Positions 19,513 through 27,596 of a DNA stretch of 64,000 nucleotides are shown here, piece by piece. The notes beneath the pieces were generated by a model that saw only the letters and a list, made by a program, of their open reading frames with translations, was not told the DNA's origin and made no database searches. Both the position numbers and the translations under genes were made by a program. Origin of the DNA: an uncultured Streptomyces sp. Lineage in GTDB: Bacteria; Actinomycetota; Actinomycetes; Streptomycetales; Streptomycetaceae. Where the stretch lies: positions 47,463 to 111,462 of the forward strand of contig NZ_CANLBS010000024.1 of NCBI RefSeq assembly GCF_947488945.1, read 5' to 3'. Every line of letters starts with the position of its first letter. Within the stretch, counting starts at the first letter, position 1.

Positions 19513-19515
19513 CCC

Positions 19516-20316
19516 TCACCGCTTCCCCTTCCTGGCCACCGCGAAGATCCGCCGGAACGGGAAGACCGTGCCGTGCGGTTCGCGCGGGTAGGCCTCGCGC
19601 AGCAGGGTGCGGTATTCGGCGGTGAACGCGTCGCGGGCCTCGGGGTCGTCGGCGAGGGCGGTGAGGACGGGGCGCAGTCCGGTGCCCTTCACCCAGTCGA
19701 GGACCGCGTCGTCGCCCGCCAGGAGGTGGAGGTAGGTCGTCTCCCAGGCGTCCACCTCGCAGCCGAGGGCGGCCAGCCGGCCGAGGTAGGCGGACGGTTC
19801 GAGGACCGCGTCGTCGTGGCGGAGCAGTCCGCCGAGGCGGGCGCGCCAGCGCGGGGACTCCGCGAGCCGGCGCATCAGCACGTGGCTGGGGGCGCCGAAG
19901 TTGCCGGGGACCTGGAAGGCGAGGGCGCCGCCGGGGAGCAGACCGGCCAGCCAGGCGGGGAAGCGGTCGGCGTGCCCGGGGACCCACTGGAGCAGGGCGT
20001 TGGAGACGATCAGTGCGTGCGGCGCGTCCGGGGTCCAGGTCGCGGCGTCGGCGCGGGCGAAGTCCAGGCCGGGTCCGGCGTGGGCGCGGGCCCGTTCCAG
20101 CATCTGCGGGGAGTCGTCGTACCCGGTGGTCCGGAAGCCGGGCCACCGGTCGGCGAGCAGCGCGGTGGCGTTGCCGGCCCCGCAGCCGAGGTCGGCGATG
20201 CGGGCCCCGGGGCCGCCGGGCAGATCCCCGATCCGGGCCAGCAGGTCGAGGAAGGGGCGAGTGCGGTGGTCCGCGTGGCGCAGGTACTGCTGCGGGTCCC
20301 AGAGGGGTGCGGTCAT
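19516..20316 (-). CDS. tam: Trans-aconitate 2-methyltransferase-like SAM methyltransferase
   Basis: 266 aa. It begins with WDPQQYLRHADHRTRPFLDLLARI, the N-terminal signature of Tam, followed by the SAM-binding glycine motif IADLGCGAGNATALL, an acidic motif II (YDDSPQMLERARAH), and VSNALLQWVPGHADRFPAWL. Tam esterifies trans-aconitate formed spontaneously from cis-aconitate and so relieves aconitase inhibition (known for the E. coli enzyme). It is divergent from a MarR-type regulator across an 88-bp region containing a palindrome, suggesting repression by that regulator. Confidence 0.88.
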   Translation of the reverse strand: MTAPLWDPQQYLRHADHRTRPFLDLLARIGDLPGGPGARIADLGCGAGNATALLADRWPGFRTTGYDDSPQMLERARAHAGPGLDFARADAATWTPDAPHALIVSNALLQWVPGHADRFPAWLAGLLPGGALAFQVPGNFGAPSHVLMRRLAESPRWRARLGGLLRHDDAVLEPSAYLGRLAALGCEVDAWETTYLHLLAGDDAVLDWVKGTGLRPVLTALADDPEARDAFTAEYRTLLREAYPREPHGTVFPFRRIFAVARKGKR

Positions 20317-20340
20317 GGGTTCAGGGTGGCCCGATATTTA

Positions 20341-20354
20341 TCTTGATGTCAAGA
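20341..20354. promoter_or_regulatory. MarR-type operator between tam and marR
   Basis: Perfect palindrome TCTTGA-TG-TCAAGA, flanked by AT-rich DNA that is unusual for this window, in the 88-bp divergent region. A second, weaker symmetric element centred on GAATTC lies at about 20358-20371. Position and symmetry suit autoregulation by the adjacent MarR protein. Confidence 0.6.
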
Positions 20355-20404
20355 CACTCGAATTCAAGAGACTTCATGTCGACAGACCCTCTACACTGAT
20401 CCAC

Positions 20405-20902
20405 ATGGAGGACGAGGTCGACCGTCTGGTCGCTGCATGGCGCCGCGAGCGCCCCGACCTCGACGTGGAACCGCTCGAGGTCCTCAGCCGCGTCTCCCGC
20501 CTGGCCCGCCACCTCGACCGGGCCCGCCGCATCGCCTTCTCCGAGCACGAGCTGGAGCCGTGGGAGTTCGACGTCCTGACGTCGCTCCGCCGGGCCGGCG
20601 CCCCGTACCAGCTCTCCCCCGGGCAACTGCTGACGCAGACGCTGGTCACCTCGGGCACGATGACCAACCGCATCGACCGGCTGACCAAGAAGAACCTCGT
20701 GGAGCGGCTGCCCGACCCGTCCGACCGGCGCGGTGTGCTGGTGCGGCTGACCGCCGAGGGGCGCGACAAGGCCGACCAGTCACTGGCCGGCCTGCTCGCG
20801 CAGGAACGCGCGATCCTCGGCGAGCTGTCCCGCGCCCAGCGCAGCGAACTGGCCGGCCTGCTACGCCAGTTGACCGCCCCGTTCGACAACGTCCCCGGCT
20901 AG
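20405..20902 (+). CDS. MarR-family transcriptional regulator
   Basis: 165 aa winged-helix regulator: ELEPWEFDVLTSLRRAG, the recognition helix region LVTSGTMTNRIDRLTKKNLVER, and the wing DPSDRRGVLVRLTAEGR, with N- and C-terminal dimerisation helices. ATG 20405 (MEDEVDRLVAAWRRERPDL) gives a normal MarR length; the longer ORF runs through the tam promoter. Its 3' end overlaps the convergent response regulator gene by 42 bp (20861-20902), so both coding sequences share DNA on opposite strands. Ligand unknown. Confidence 0.92.
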   Translation: MEDEVDRLVAAWRRERPDLDVEPLEVLSRVSRLARHLDRARRIAFSEHELEPWEFDVLTSLRRAGAPYQLSPGQLLTQTLVTSGTMTNRIDRLTKKNLVERLPDPSDRRGVLVRLTAEGRDKADQSLAGLLAQERAILGELSRAQRSELAGLLRQLTAPFDNVPG

Positions 20903-21628
20903 CTCGGCGGGTCCGATACCGGCCCGGCGGGCCAGCGCGACGGCGGCCAGCGTCGAGTGCACCCCGAGCTTGCCCAGCACGTTCTGCATGTGGGTGCGGA
21001 CGGTGTGCGGGGAAAGGAACAGCCGCTCCGCGACCGCCTTGCGGCCGAGCCCGGCCACCATGCACCGCAGCACCTCGCGCTCGCGCGGGGTCAGCGACTC
21101 CACCAGCCGCTCGCTCTCGGTACGGTGCTTGCGGGCGGCGGTCAGCTCCCGCAGGACCCCGGTGAGCAGGGCCGGCGGCAGATGCGTCTCGTCCCGCAGC
21201 ACCCCCCGGATCACCGCCAGCAGCCGCTGGAACGAGCAGTCCTTGGCGACCCACCCCGACGCCCCGGCCTGGAGGGCGGCGGCGGCGCGCCGGGGGTCGT
21301 CGCGCTCGGCGAGCACCACGGTGCGGACCCCGGGGCGGTCGGCGCGGACCCCGGCCACCAGCGATATGCCGTCGACCGGGCCCGGCGCGCCCTGCTCCGG
21401 CACCAGTACGGCGCGGGCCGGGACGGCGGGCCTGATGCCCAGTTCGGCGTCGACCAGCATCACGTCGAAGGCGCGGCCCTCGCTCTGCGCACGCTCCAGG
21501 CAGCGCAGCGCGGCCGGGCCGCTGCCGGCCGCGGCCACGTCCACGTCCGGCTCGGCCGCGAGGGCCGCGGCGAGCGATTCGGCGAAGATGCGGTGGTCGT
21601 CCACCACGAGAACCCGGATACGGGCCAC
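20861..21628 (-). CDS. LuxR-type response regulator (orphan)
   Basis: 255 aa. Receiver domain (~1-140) with the acidic pair D10-D11, phospho-acceptor D60 (VMLVDAELG) and conserved K129 (GWVAKD); an insert of about 20 residues (RPAVPARAVLVPEQGAPGP) follows the phosphorylation site. The C-terminal LuxR HTH (~185-250) contains SLTPREREVLRCMVAG, LSPHTVRTHMQNVLGKLGV. GTG 21628 follows GGGGG by 5 nt. No kinase gene adjoins. The last 42 bp overlap the MarR gene on the other strand. Confidence 0.88.
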   Translation of the reverse strand: MARIRVLVVDDHRIFAESLAAALAAEPDVDVAAAGSGPAALRCLERAQSEGRAFDVMLVDAELGIRPAVPARAVLVPEQGAPGPVDGISLVAGVRADRPGVRTVVLAERDDPRRAAAALQAGASGWVAKDCSFQRLLAVIRGVLRDETHLPPALLTGVLRELTAARKHRTESERLVESLTPREREVLRCMVAGLGRKAVAERLFLSPHTVRTHMQNVLGKLGVHSTLAAVALARRAGIGPAELAGDVVERGGQLA

Positions 21629-22055
21629 GGATACCCCCAGCTGCGACGGTCCCGGAGAGCGCGCCGCGTGCCGGCCGACCGGGTCGGTGGCGTCCGGAAG
21701 GGCACTGCTCCCCGGCGGGGGACGGGGCCGCGGCCTCCGCGGCAGTCGCCGCGGGCCGTCCGCCCCTCCCCGCCCGGGCGCCGTACCCGATCGTCTCGCC
21801 CCTGAACGGCACCGGCCCCCACCGGTGCTGCGCTCAGCGTACGGGCGGCCGGTCGGGGCGGACCGCCGATTCACGGAACTGACCGCGACGGGTGTTTCGG
21901 GTGTTCCCCATGTTCCGTCCGGAGACAGAAGGAGACAGACAACGACGCATTCTGCCGAGCGGGCGGCTCCCTGAGGACGACTCCGGGACCGGCGGGCCGC
22001 ACACGCCGACGGCCGCGCACACCGCGGGACCGCACACACCGCAGGGCCGCACGCG
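21629..22055. other. Intergenic region upstream of the LuxR-type regulator
   Basis: About 430 bp between the response regulator and the galTEK terminator. The ORFs that cross it look like GC-rich chance frames, without family resemblance. Presumably it contains the regulator's promoter. Nothing else recognised. Confidence 0.4.
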
Positions 22056-22105
22056 CCGACGGGCCGCCCGCCGTACGCGCGTGCGTGCGGCGGGCGGCCC
22101 GTCGG
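22056..22105 (-). terminator. Terminator of the gal operon
   Basis: Perfect 18-bp stem (22056-22073 with 22088-22105; arm begins CCGACGGGCCGCCC) and a 14-nt loop, 17 bp after the galK stop. Confidence 0.8.
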
Positions 22106-22122
22106 TCCGGTCCCGTGGGGGG

Positions 22123-23289
22123 TCAGACGAGGCGGCGGGCGCCGCCGGAGGGGACCGCGGGGAAGATGCCCGGCTCGGTGTGCCCGGCGGCGGCGAACGC
22201 GGCGAGGACGGCCCCGGAGACCTTGTCCGCGTCCGCCTCCTCCACCAGCACGATGGCCGAGCCGCCGAAGCCGCCGCCGGTCATCCGGGCACCGAGGGCT
22301 CCCGCGGCGGTGGCCGACTCGACGACGAGGTCGAGCTCGGCGCAGGAGACCCGCAGGTCGTCGCGGAGCGAGACGTGACCGGCGTCGAGGACCGGCCCGG
22401 CCGCCCGGACGTCACCCGCGTCGAGCAGCGCGATGACCTGCTCGACGCGCGCGTTGTCGCTGACCACGTGGCGGACGTAGCGGACGACGGACTCGTCGGC
22501 GCCGGCCGCCGCGAGCCGGTCGAGGGCGGCGTCCAGCTCCTCGTACGGGAGTTCGCGCAGGGTCTTCAGGGAGAGCAGGCGGGCGCCCTCCTCGCAGCCG
22601 GCCCGGCGTTCGGCGTAGGCGCCGTCGCCGAGGGCGTGCTTGACGCGGGTGTCGACCACCAGCAGCCGCAGGCCGTGGGAGGGCAGGTCGAACGGCACCT
22701 GGCGCTGGCCGAGGTCGCGGGTGTCCAGGTGCAGGGCGTGGCCCTCGGTGCAGCAGGCCGACGCCATCTGGTCCATGACGCCGCAGGGCACGCCGACGAA
22801 GTCGTTCTCGGCTCGGCGGCCGAGCACGGCGAGGTCGGTGGGGGTCAGTCCCAGCCCGAACAGGTCGTTCAGGGCGAGGGCGGTGACGATCTCCAGGGCG
22901 GCGGAGGAGGAGAGCCCGGCGCCGGTGGGGACGTCGGAGGTGATCTGTATGTCCGCGCCGGTGATGTCGTGGCCCGCCTCGCGCAGCGCCCAGACCACAC
23001 CCGCCGGGTAGGCGGCCCAGCCGTGGCCCTGGTGCGGGGCGAGTGCGGCCACGTCGAGCTGGATCACGCCGCCGGGCACGTCGGTGGAGTGCAGGCGGAG
23101 CTGACCGTCGGTGCGCCGGGCGACCGCCGCGCGGGCGGTCTGCGGCAGCGCGAGCGGCATGACGAAGCCGTCGTTGAAGTCGGTGTACTCGCCGATGAGG
23201 TTGACGCGGCCGGGCGCGGCCCAGACCCCCTCGGGCTCCGTTCCGTACAGGGCGCGGAAGGAGTCGGTGAGCGCGGTGAGGTCGGTCAT
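22123..23289 (-). CDS. galK: Galactokinase
   Basis: 388-aa GHMP kinase. It phosphorylates galactose at C1 with ATP, the first step of the Leloir pathway. Motifs: GRVNLIGEYTDFNDG (galactokinase signature), PTGAGLSSSAALEIV (ATP-binding GHMP loop), and MTGGGFGGSAIVL near the C-terminus. Full length. Last gene of galT-galE-galK; its ATG overlaps the galE stop by 4 bp. Confidence 0.97.
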   Translation of the reverse strand: MTDLTALTDSFRALYGTEPEGVWAAPGRVNLIGEYTDFNDGFVMPLALPQTARAAVARRTDGQLRLHSTDVPGGVIQLDVAALAPHQGHGWAAYPAGVVWALREAGHDITGADIQITSDVPTGAGLSSSAALEIVTALALNDLFGLGLTPTDLAVLGRRAENDFVGVPCGVMDQMASACCTEGHALHLDTRDLGQRQVPFDLPSHGLRLLVVDTRVKHALGDGAYAERRAGCEEGARLLSLKTLRELPYEELDAALDRLAAAGADESVVRYVRHVVSDNARVEQVIALLDAGDVRAAGPVLDAGHVSLRDDLRVSCAELDLVVESATAAGALGARMTGGGFGGSAIVLVEEADADKVSGAVLAAFAAAGHTEPGIFPAVPSGGARRLV

Positions 23290-24269
23290 GGGGCGGTGGG
23301 CTCCTCTCGGCGGGCGAACGCCCAGGCGTCCGCGACGATTCCGGCCAGGTCGGCGCGGGACGGGCGCCAGCCGAGGCGTTCCTCGGCGGCGGCGGCCGAG
23401 GCGACGAGTACGGCCGGGTCCCCGGCGCGGCGCGGAGCCGCGGTCTCGGGGATCGGGTGGCCGGTGACCGTGCGGACGGTCTCGATGACCTCGCGGACGG
23501 AGAAGCCGTTGCCGTTGCCGAGGTTGCAGATCAGGTGCTCGCCCGCGGTGGCGGCGGTGAGGGCCAGCAGGTGGGCCTCGGCGAGGTCGGCGACGTGGAT
23601 GTAGTCGCGGACGCAGCTGCCGTCGGGGGTCGGATAGTCGTCGCCGTAGACGGAGATCGACTCGCGTGCGCCGAGCGCGACCTGGAGGACGAGCGGGATG
23701 AGGTGCGACTCGGGGCTGTGCCGCTCGCCGTACGCGCCGTAGGCGCCGGCCACGTTGAAGTAGCGCAGCGAGACGGCGGCCAGGCCGTGCGCCGCGGCCT
23801 CGCCGCTGATCATGTGGTCGACGGCGAGCTTGGTGGCCCCGTAGGGGTTGGTCGGGGAGGTCGGGTCGCTCTCCGTGATGGGGCTGGAGACCGGCTCGCC
23901 GTAGGTGGCGGCGGTGGAGGAGAAGACGAGGGTGCGCACCCCGGCGTCGCGCATCGCGGCGAGCAGCGCGGTGGTGCCGCCGACGTTGTTGACCCAGTAC
24001 TTCTCCGGGTTCACGACCGACTCGCCGACCTGGGAGAAGGCGGCGAAGTGCAGGACCCCGTCGTAGGAGGGGTCGAGGTACTTCGCGGCGTCCTGGATGC
24101 GGCCCTCGATGAACTCGGCGCCCTGCGGCACGCCCTCGCGGAAGCCGGTGGACAGGTCGTCCAGGACGGTCACGGTGTGCCCGGCCTCCAGCAGGTGCTG
24201 GGCGACGACGCTGCCGACGTATCCCGCTCCGCCGGTGACCAGGTACTTCTTGGGGGTGCTGGTGCTCAC
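23286..24269 (-). CDS. galE: UDP-glucose 4-epimerase
   Basis: 327-aa SDR-type epimerase interconverting UDP-galactose and UDP-glucose. NAD-binding GGAGYVGSVVAQHLL at the N-terminus, catalytic Ser/Thr in FSSTAATYG, and the catalytic YGATK. Specific blocks are LRYFNVAGA and GSCVRDYIHVADLA. Overlaps galT and galK through ATGA junctions, so the three genes are translated from one mRNA. Confidence 0.97.
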   Translation of the reverse strand: MSTSTPKKYLVTGGAGYVGSVVAQHLLEAGHTVTVLDDLSTGFREGVPQGAEFIEGRIQDAAKYLDPSYDGVLHFAAFSQVGESVVNPEKYWVNNVGGTTALLAAMRDAGVRTLVFSSTAATYGEPVSSPITESDPTSPTNPYGATKLAVDHMISGEAAAHGLAAVSLRYFNVAGAYGAYGERHSPESHLIPLVLQVALGARESISVYGDDYPTPDGSCVRDYIHVADLAEAHLLALTAATAGEHLICNLGNGNGFSVREVIETVRTVTGHPIPETAAPRRAGDPAVLVASAAAAEERLGWRPSRADLAGIVADAWAFARREEPTAP

Positions 24270-25309
24270 TTGCTGGCTACCTCTCGCAGACGCAGCGCCG
24301 CGCTCTCCGGCGGCACATCGTTGATGAACGCTCCCATACCGGACTCCGATCCTGCGAGGAACTTCAGCTTGCCGCTGGTACGACGGATGGTGAACAGTTC
24401 GAGGTGGAGCCCGAGTTCCTCGCGCCCGGGGGCGTCGAAGGGCGCCTGGTGCCAGGCGGCGATGTACGGGGTCGGCGGCTCACCGGGTCCGAAGATCCGG
24501 TCGAACCGCCTCAGGAGTTCCAGGTAGACCTTCGGGAACTCCGCGCGTGCCCCGTCGTCGAGGTCGCGCAGGTCGGCGACGCGGTGGCGCGGGTGCAGGT
24601 GCACCTCGTACGGCCAGTGGGCTGCGTACGGGACGAAGGCGACCCAGTGCTCGCCGGTGAGGACGACGCGCTCGCCGTCGGCGAGTTCGCGCCCGACCAC
24701 GTCGTCGAAGAGGTTGCGGCCGGTCTTCTCCCGGTGGGCGACGGCCTGGCGCAGCATCAGCTCGGTGCGCGGGGTGACGAAGGGGTAGCCGTAGATCTGG
24801 CCGTGCGGGTGACCGAGGGTGACGCCGATCTCGGCACCGCGGTTCTCGAAGCAGAAGACCTGGGCGACCTGGTCGAGCCCGGCGAGGGCCTCGGTGCGGT
24901 CGGTCCAGGCGGCGAGGACGAGGGCGGCCTGCTGCTCGGTGAGGTCGGCGAAGGACGCGTCGTGGTCGGAGGTGAAGCAGACGACCTCGCAGCGGCCGGA
25001 GTCGCCGGCGAGGGAGGGGAAGCGGTTCTCGAAGACGGCGACGTCGTAGTGGTCGTCGGGGATCTCGCTGAGCCGGCCGTCGCGCGACGGGCAGAGCGGG
25101 CACTCGTCGGCGGGCGGGTGGTAGGTGCGGCCCTGGCGGTGCGAGGCGATCGCCACCGCGTCACCGAGGAGGGGATCGCGGCGGATCTCGGAGGCGGTGG
25201 CGACGGCGTCCAGGGGACGCTCGTCGACGGCCTCGCGCACGGCGTCGTCGGCCGCGTCGTAATAGATCAGCTCGCGGCCGTCGGCCAGGGTCGTGACCGT
25301 CTTCTTCAC
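24266..25309 (-). CDS. galT: Galactose-1-phosphate uridylyltransferase
   Basis: 347 aa. It transfers UMP from UDP-glucose to galactose-1-phosphate through a histidine-linked intermediate. The active-site HPHGQ (GVTLGHPHGQIYGYPF) and the zinc-site C-P-L-C (DECPLCPSRDGRL) are present, with HWVAFVPYAAHWPYEVHL. The GTG start at 25309 is chosen because GGAGGA precedes it by 5 nt; the ORF-track-length start would add 12 residues encoded by the leader. First gene of galTEK, divergent from the symporter. Confidence 0.95.
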   Translation of the reverse strand: MKKTVTTLADGRELIYYDAADDAVREAVDERPLDAVATASEIRRDPLLGDAVAIASHRQGRTYHPPADECPLCPSRDGRLSEIPDDHYDVAVFENRFPSLAGDSGRCEVVCFTSDHDASFADLTEQQAALVLAAWTDRTEALAGLDQVAQVFCFENRGAEIGVTLGHPHGQIYGYPFVTPRTELMLRQAVAHREKTGRNLFDDVVGRELADGERVVLTGEHWVAFVPYAAHWPYEVHLHPRHRVADLRDLDDGARAEFPKVYLELLRRFDRIFGPGEPPTPYIAAWHQAPFDAPGREELGLHLELFTIRRTSGKLKFLAGSESGMGAFINDVPPESAALRLREVASK

Positions 25310-25561
25310 CAGATCCTCCAAACAGAACTCAACACAACAAACCATAAGGCAACACGCCGGTCAACGGTGGAAGCGTGCACCACTTCCTGCACGCACCTCG
25401 CCGCCTTTCGGTGCTTCCTGTGTGAAAGTCGACCCCACGGGACGAGTCGTGGATCACAAGCATCACGATCGAACAAAGAACACCAACTCTGTGTTCACTT
25501 ATTGAATTCAAACGCGTAGGTTCCGTCGGGTTCAGTTCGCGCAACGAAGCGAGTACCCCCC
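25310..25561. promoter_or_regulatory. Divergent gal / symporter control region
   Basis: 252 bp, noticeably AT-richer than the surroundings, with a perfect inverted repeat GAACAC-N7-GTGTTC at 25478-25496 and a related CGAACAAAGAACA stretch just before it. It controls galTEK in one direction and the symporter in the other. A shared repressor (DeoR-, LacI- or GntR-type) is likely but is not encoded nearby. Confidence 0.5.
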
Positions 25562-27232
25562 ATGACCTATCTGGCTGAAGGGCTCCGGCTCCCCACCAAC
25601 GGGCTCGATTACGCAATCCTGGCGATCTACTTCGCCGTGGTCCTCGGCATCGGCTTCGCCGCCAGGGCCAGCGTCAAGACCAGTCTCGACTTCTTCCTGT
25701 CCGGCCGGTCGCTGCCCGCGTGGGTGACCGGTCTCGCCTTCGTGGCGGCCAACCTCGGCGCCACCGAGATCCTCGGCATGGCCGCGACCGGTGCCCAGTA
25801 CGGCGTCGCCGTCGTCCACTGGTACTGGATCGGGGCCATCCCCGCCATGGTCTTCCTCGGCCTGGTGATGATGCCGTTCTACTACCGGTCGAAGGTCCGG
25901 TCGGTGCCGGAGTTCCTGCTCCAGCGCTTCGACAAGTCGGCCCACCTGCTCAGCTCGGTGCTCTTCGCCTTCGCCGCCATCCTGATCGCGGGCGTGAACC
26001 TCTACGCCCTGTCGATCGTCGTGGAGGCGCTGCTCGGCTGGGACCAGTGGATAGCCATCGTGGTGGCGGGCGTCTTCGTCCTCCTCTACATCACCATCGG
26101 CGGCCTCTCCTCGGCGATCTACAACGAGGTGCTGCAGTTCTTCGTCATCCTCGCCGCGCTCATCCCGCTGACCGTCCTCGGCCTCAGGCGCGTGGGCGGC
26201 TGGGACGGCCTCACCGGCTCGCTGGAGAAGAGCCACGGCGCCGACTTCCTCTCCGCGTGGGGCGGCACCGGCATCGGTGACGCCAACCCGCTCGGCGCCA
26301 ACTGGCTGACGATCATCCTGGGCCTCGGCTTCGTCCTCTCCTTCGGGTACTGGACGACCAACTTCGCCGAAGTGCAGCGCGCCCTGTCCGCGAAGAACCT
26401 CTCGGCCGCCCAGCGCACCCCGCTGATCGCCGCGTTCCCGAAGATCTTCATCGTCTTCCTCGTGATGATCCCGGGCATGGTCGCCGCCGTCGTCGTCCCG
26501 AACATCGGCACCGACCGCAGCGACCTGACGTACAACGACGCGATCCCGCTGCTGATGCGCGAACTGCTGCCCAACGGGGTGCTCGGCATCGCCGTGACCG
26601 GTCTGATGGCCGCGTTCATGGCCGGCATGGCGGCCAACGTCTCCTCGTTCAACACGGTGTTCACCACGGACATCTACGCCCGGTACATCCGCAAGGATGC
26701 ACCGGACCAGCACTACCTGAAGTTCGGCCGCGGCATCACCGCCGTCGGCGTGCTGGCCTCCATCGGCACCGCGTTCATCGCCGCCAGCTTCTCGAACATC
26801 ATGAGCTACCTGCAGACGCTGTTCTCGTTCTTCAACGTCCCGATGTTCGTCGTCTTCATCATCGGCATGTTCTGGAAGCGCGCCTCGATGAAGTCCGGCG
26901 TCTGGGGCCTGGTCGCGGGCACCACCGCCGCGATGGTGAACTACTTCGTCTTCTACAAGCAGGGCGTCATCGACATCCCGTCCGACCAGGGCGCGAACTT
27001 CGTCTCCGCCATCGTCGGCTTCGTCGCCGGCGCGGTCGTCATGGTCGTGGTCACCCTCTTCACCGCGCCGAAGCCGGAGGCCGAACTGGCCGGCCTGGTC
27101 TACGGCACCGAGTCGCCGGACGCCCCCGAGGTCCCGGACGAGGCCGACGGCGCCTGGTACCGCAAGCCGGCCCTGCTGGGCTGGGGCGCGATCGTGCTCG
27201 CCGCCGCCTGCTACATCCCCTACTCGTTCTGA
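25562..27232 (+). CDS. Sodium:solute symporter, probable Na+/galactose transporter
   Basis: 556 aa, SSS family. About 14 hydrophobic helices starting at LDYAILAIYFAVVLGIGFAA. Typical SSS blocks are SLDFFLSGRSLPAWVTGLAF, ANLGATEILGMAATGAQYG, and FMAGMAANVSSFNTVFTTDIY (the Na2-site helix). The last TM (LLGWGAIVLAAACYIPY) ends the protein. Position opposite galTEK with a shared control region suggests galactose or a related sugar as substrate. Substrate is inference from context and from the SglT-like pattern. A small membrane protein follows 15 bp downstream. Confidence 0.9.
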   Translation: MTYLAEGLRLPTNGLDYAILAIYFAVVLGIGFAARASVKTSLDFFLSGRSLPAWVTGLAFVAANLGATEILGMAATGAQYGVAVVHWYWIGAIPAMVFLGLVMMPFYYRSKVRSVPEFLLQRFDKSAHLLSSVLFAFAAILIAGVNLYALSIVVEALLGWDQWIAIVVAGVFVLLYITIGGLSSAIYNEVLQFFVILAALIPLTVLGLRRVGGWDGLTGSLEKSHGADFLSAWGGTGIGDANPLGANWLTIILGLGFVLSFGYWTTNFAEVQRALSAKNLSAAQRTPLIAAFPKIFIVFLVMIPGMVAAVVVPNIGTDRSDLTYNDAIPLLMRELLPNGVLGIAVTGLMAAFMAGMAANVSSFNTVFTTDIYARYIRKDAPDQHYLKFGRGITAVGVLASIGTAFIAASFSNIMSYLQTLFSFFNVPMFVVFIIGMFWKRASMKSGVWGLVAGTTAAMVNYFVFYKQGVIDIPSDQGANFVSAIVGFVAGAVVMVVVTLFTAPKPEAELAGLVYGTESPDAPEVPDEADGAWYRKPALLGWGAIVLAAACYIPYSF

Positions 27233-27247
27233 TCGGAGGAACCACCC

Positions 27248-27538
27248 ATGTCCGAGCTGCACAAGGAAGTCTCCGAGCTGGAGGGGAAGTCCGCCACGGC
27301 GGCCCGCCTCTTCGACATCCGGCTCATCATCGGCGGTCTCTTCGTGGTCTACGGAGTCATCGTCACCCTGGCGGGCATCAGCCCGTCCGACGCCGACCTC
27401 AAGAAGGCCGAGGGCGTCCACATCAACCTCTGGACCGGCCTCGCCATGCTGGTCCTCGGGCTGGCCTTCCTCCTCTGGATGAAGATCCGCCCGGTGCAGG
27501 TGCCGGCCGCACCGGCCGACCCCGCCCCCGAGGACTGA
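27248..27538 (+). CDS. Small two-TM membrane protein linked to the symporter
   Basis: 96 aa with two hydrophobic helices (LIIGGLFVVYGVIVTLAGI and LWTGLAMLVLGLAFLLWM) and a charged N-terminus (SELHKEVSELEGKSA). The GGAGG ribosome-binding site is in the 15-bp gap after the symporter, so the two are one operon. It may be an accessory subunit of the transporter. No known family name recognised. Confidence 0.75.
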   Translation: MSELHKEVSELEGKSATAARLFDIRLIIGGLFVVYGVIVTLAGISPSDADLKKAEGVHINLWTGLAMLVLGLAFLLWMKIRPVQVPAAPADPAPED

Positions 27539-27550
27539 CCACCTCGTCCC

Positions 27551-27596
27551 GCAGGGGCCGGACCCCGCCGTTCACCCGGCGGGGTCCGGCCCCTGC
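27551..27596. terminator. Bidirectional terminator overlapping a regulator stop
   Basis: Perfect 20-bp stem (27551-27570 with 27577-27596) and a 6-nt loop between convergent genes. Its right arm lies inside the coding sequence of the regulator at 27572-28276 and encodes that protein's C-terminal Gly/Pro/Asp residues. Confidence 0.85.
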
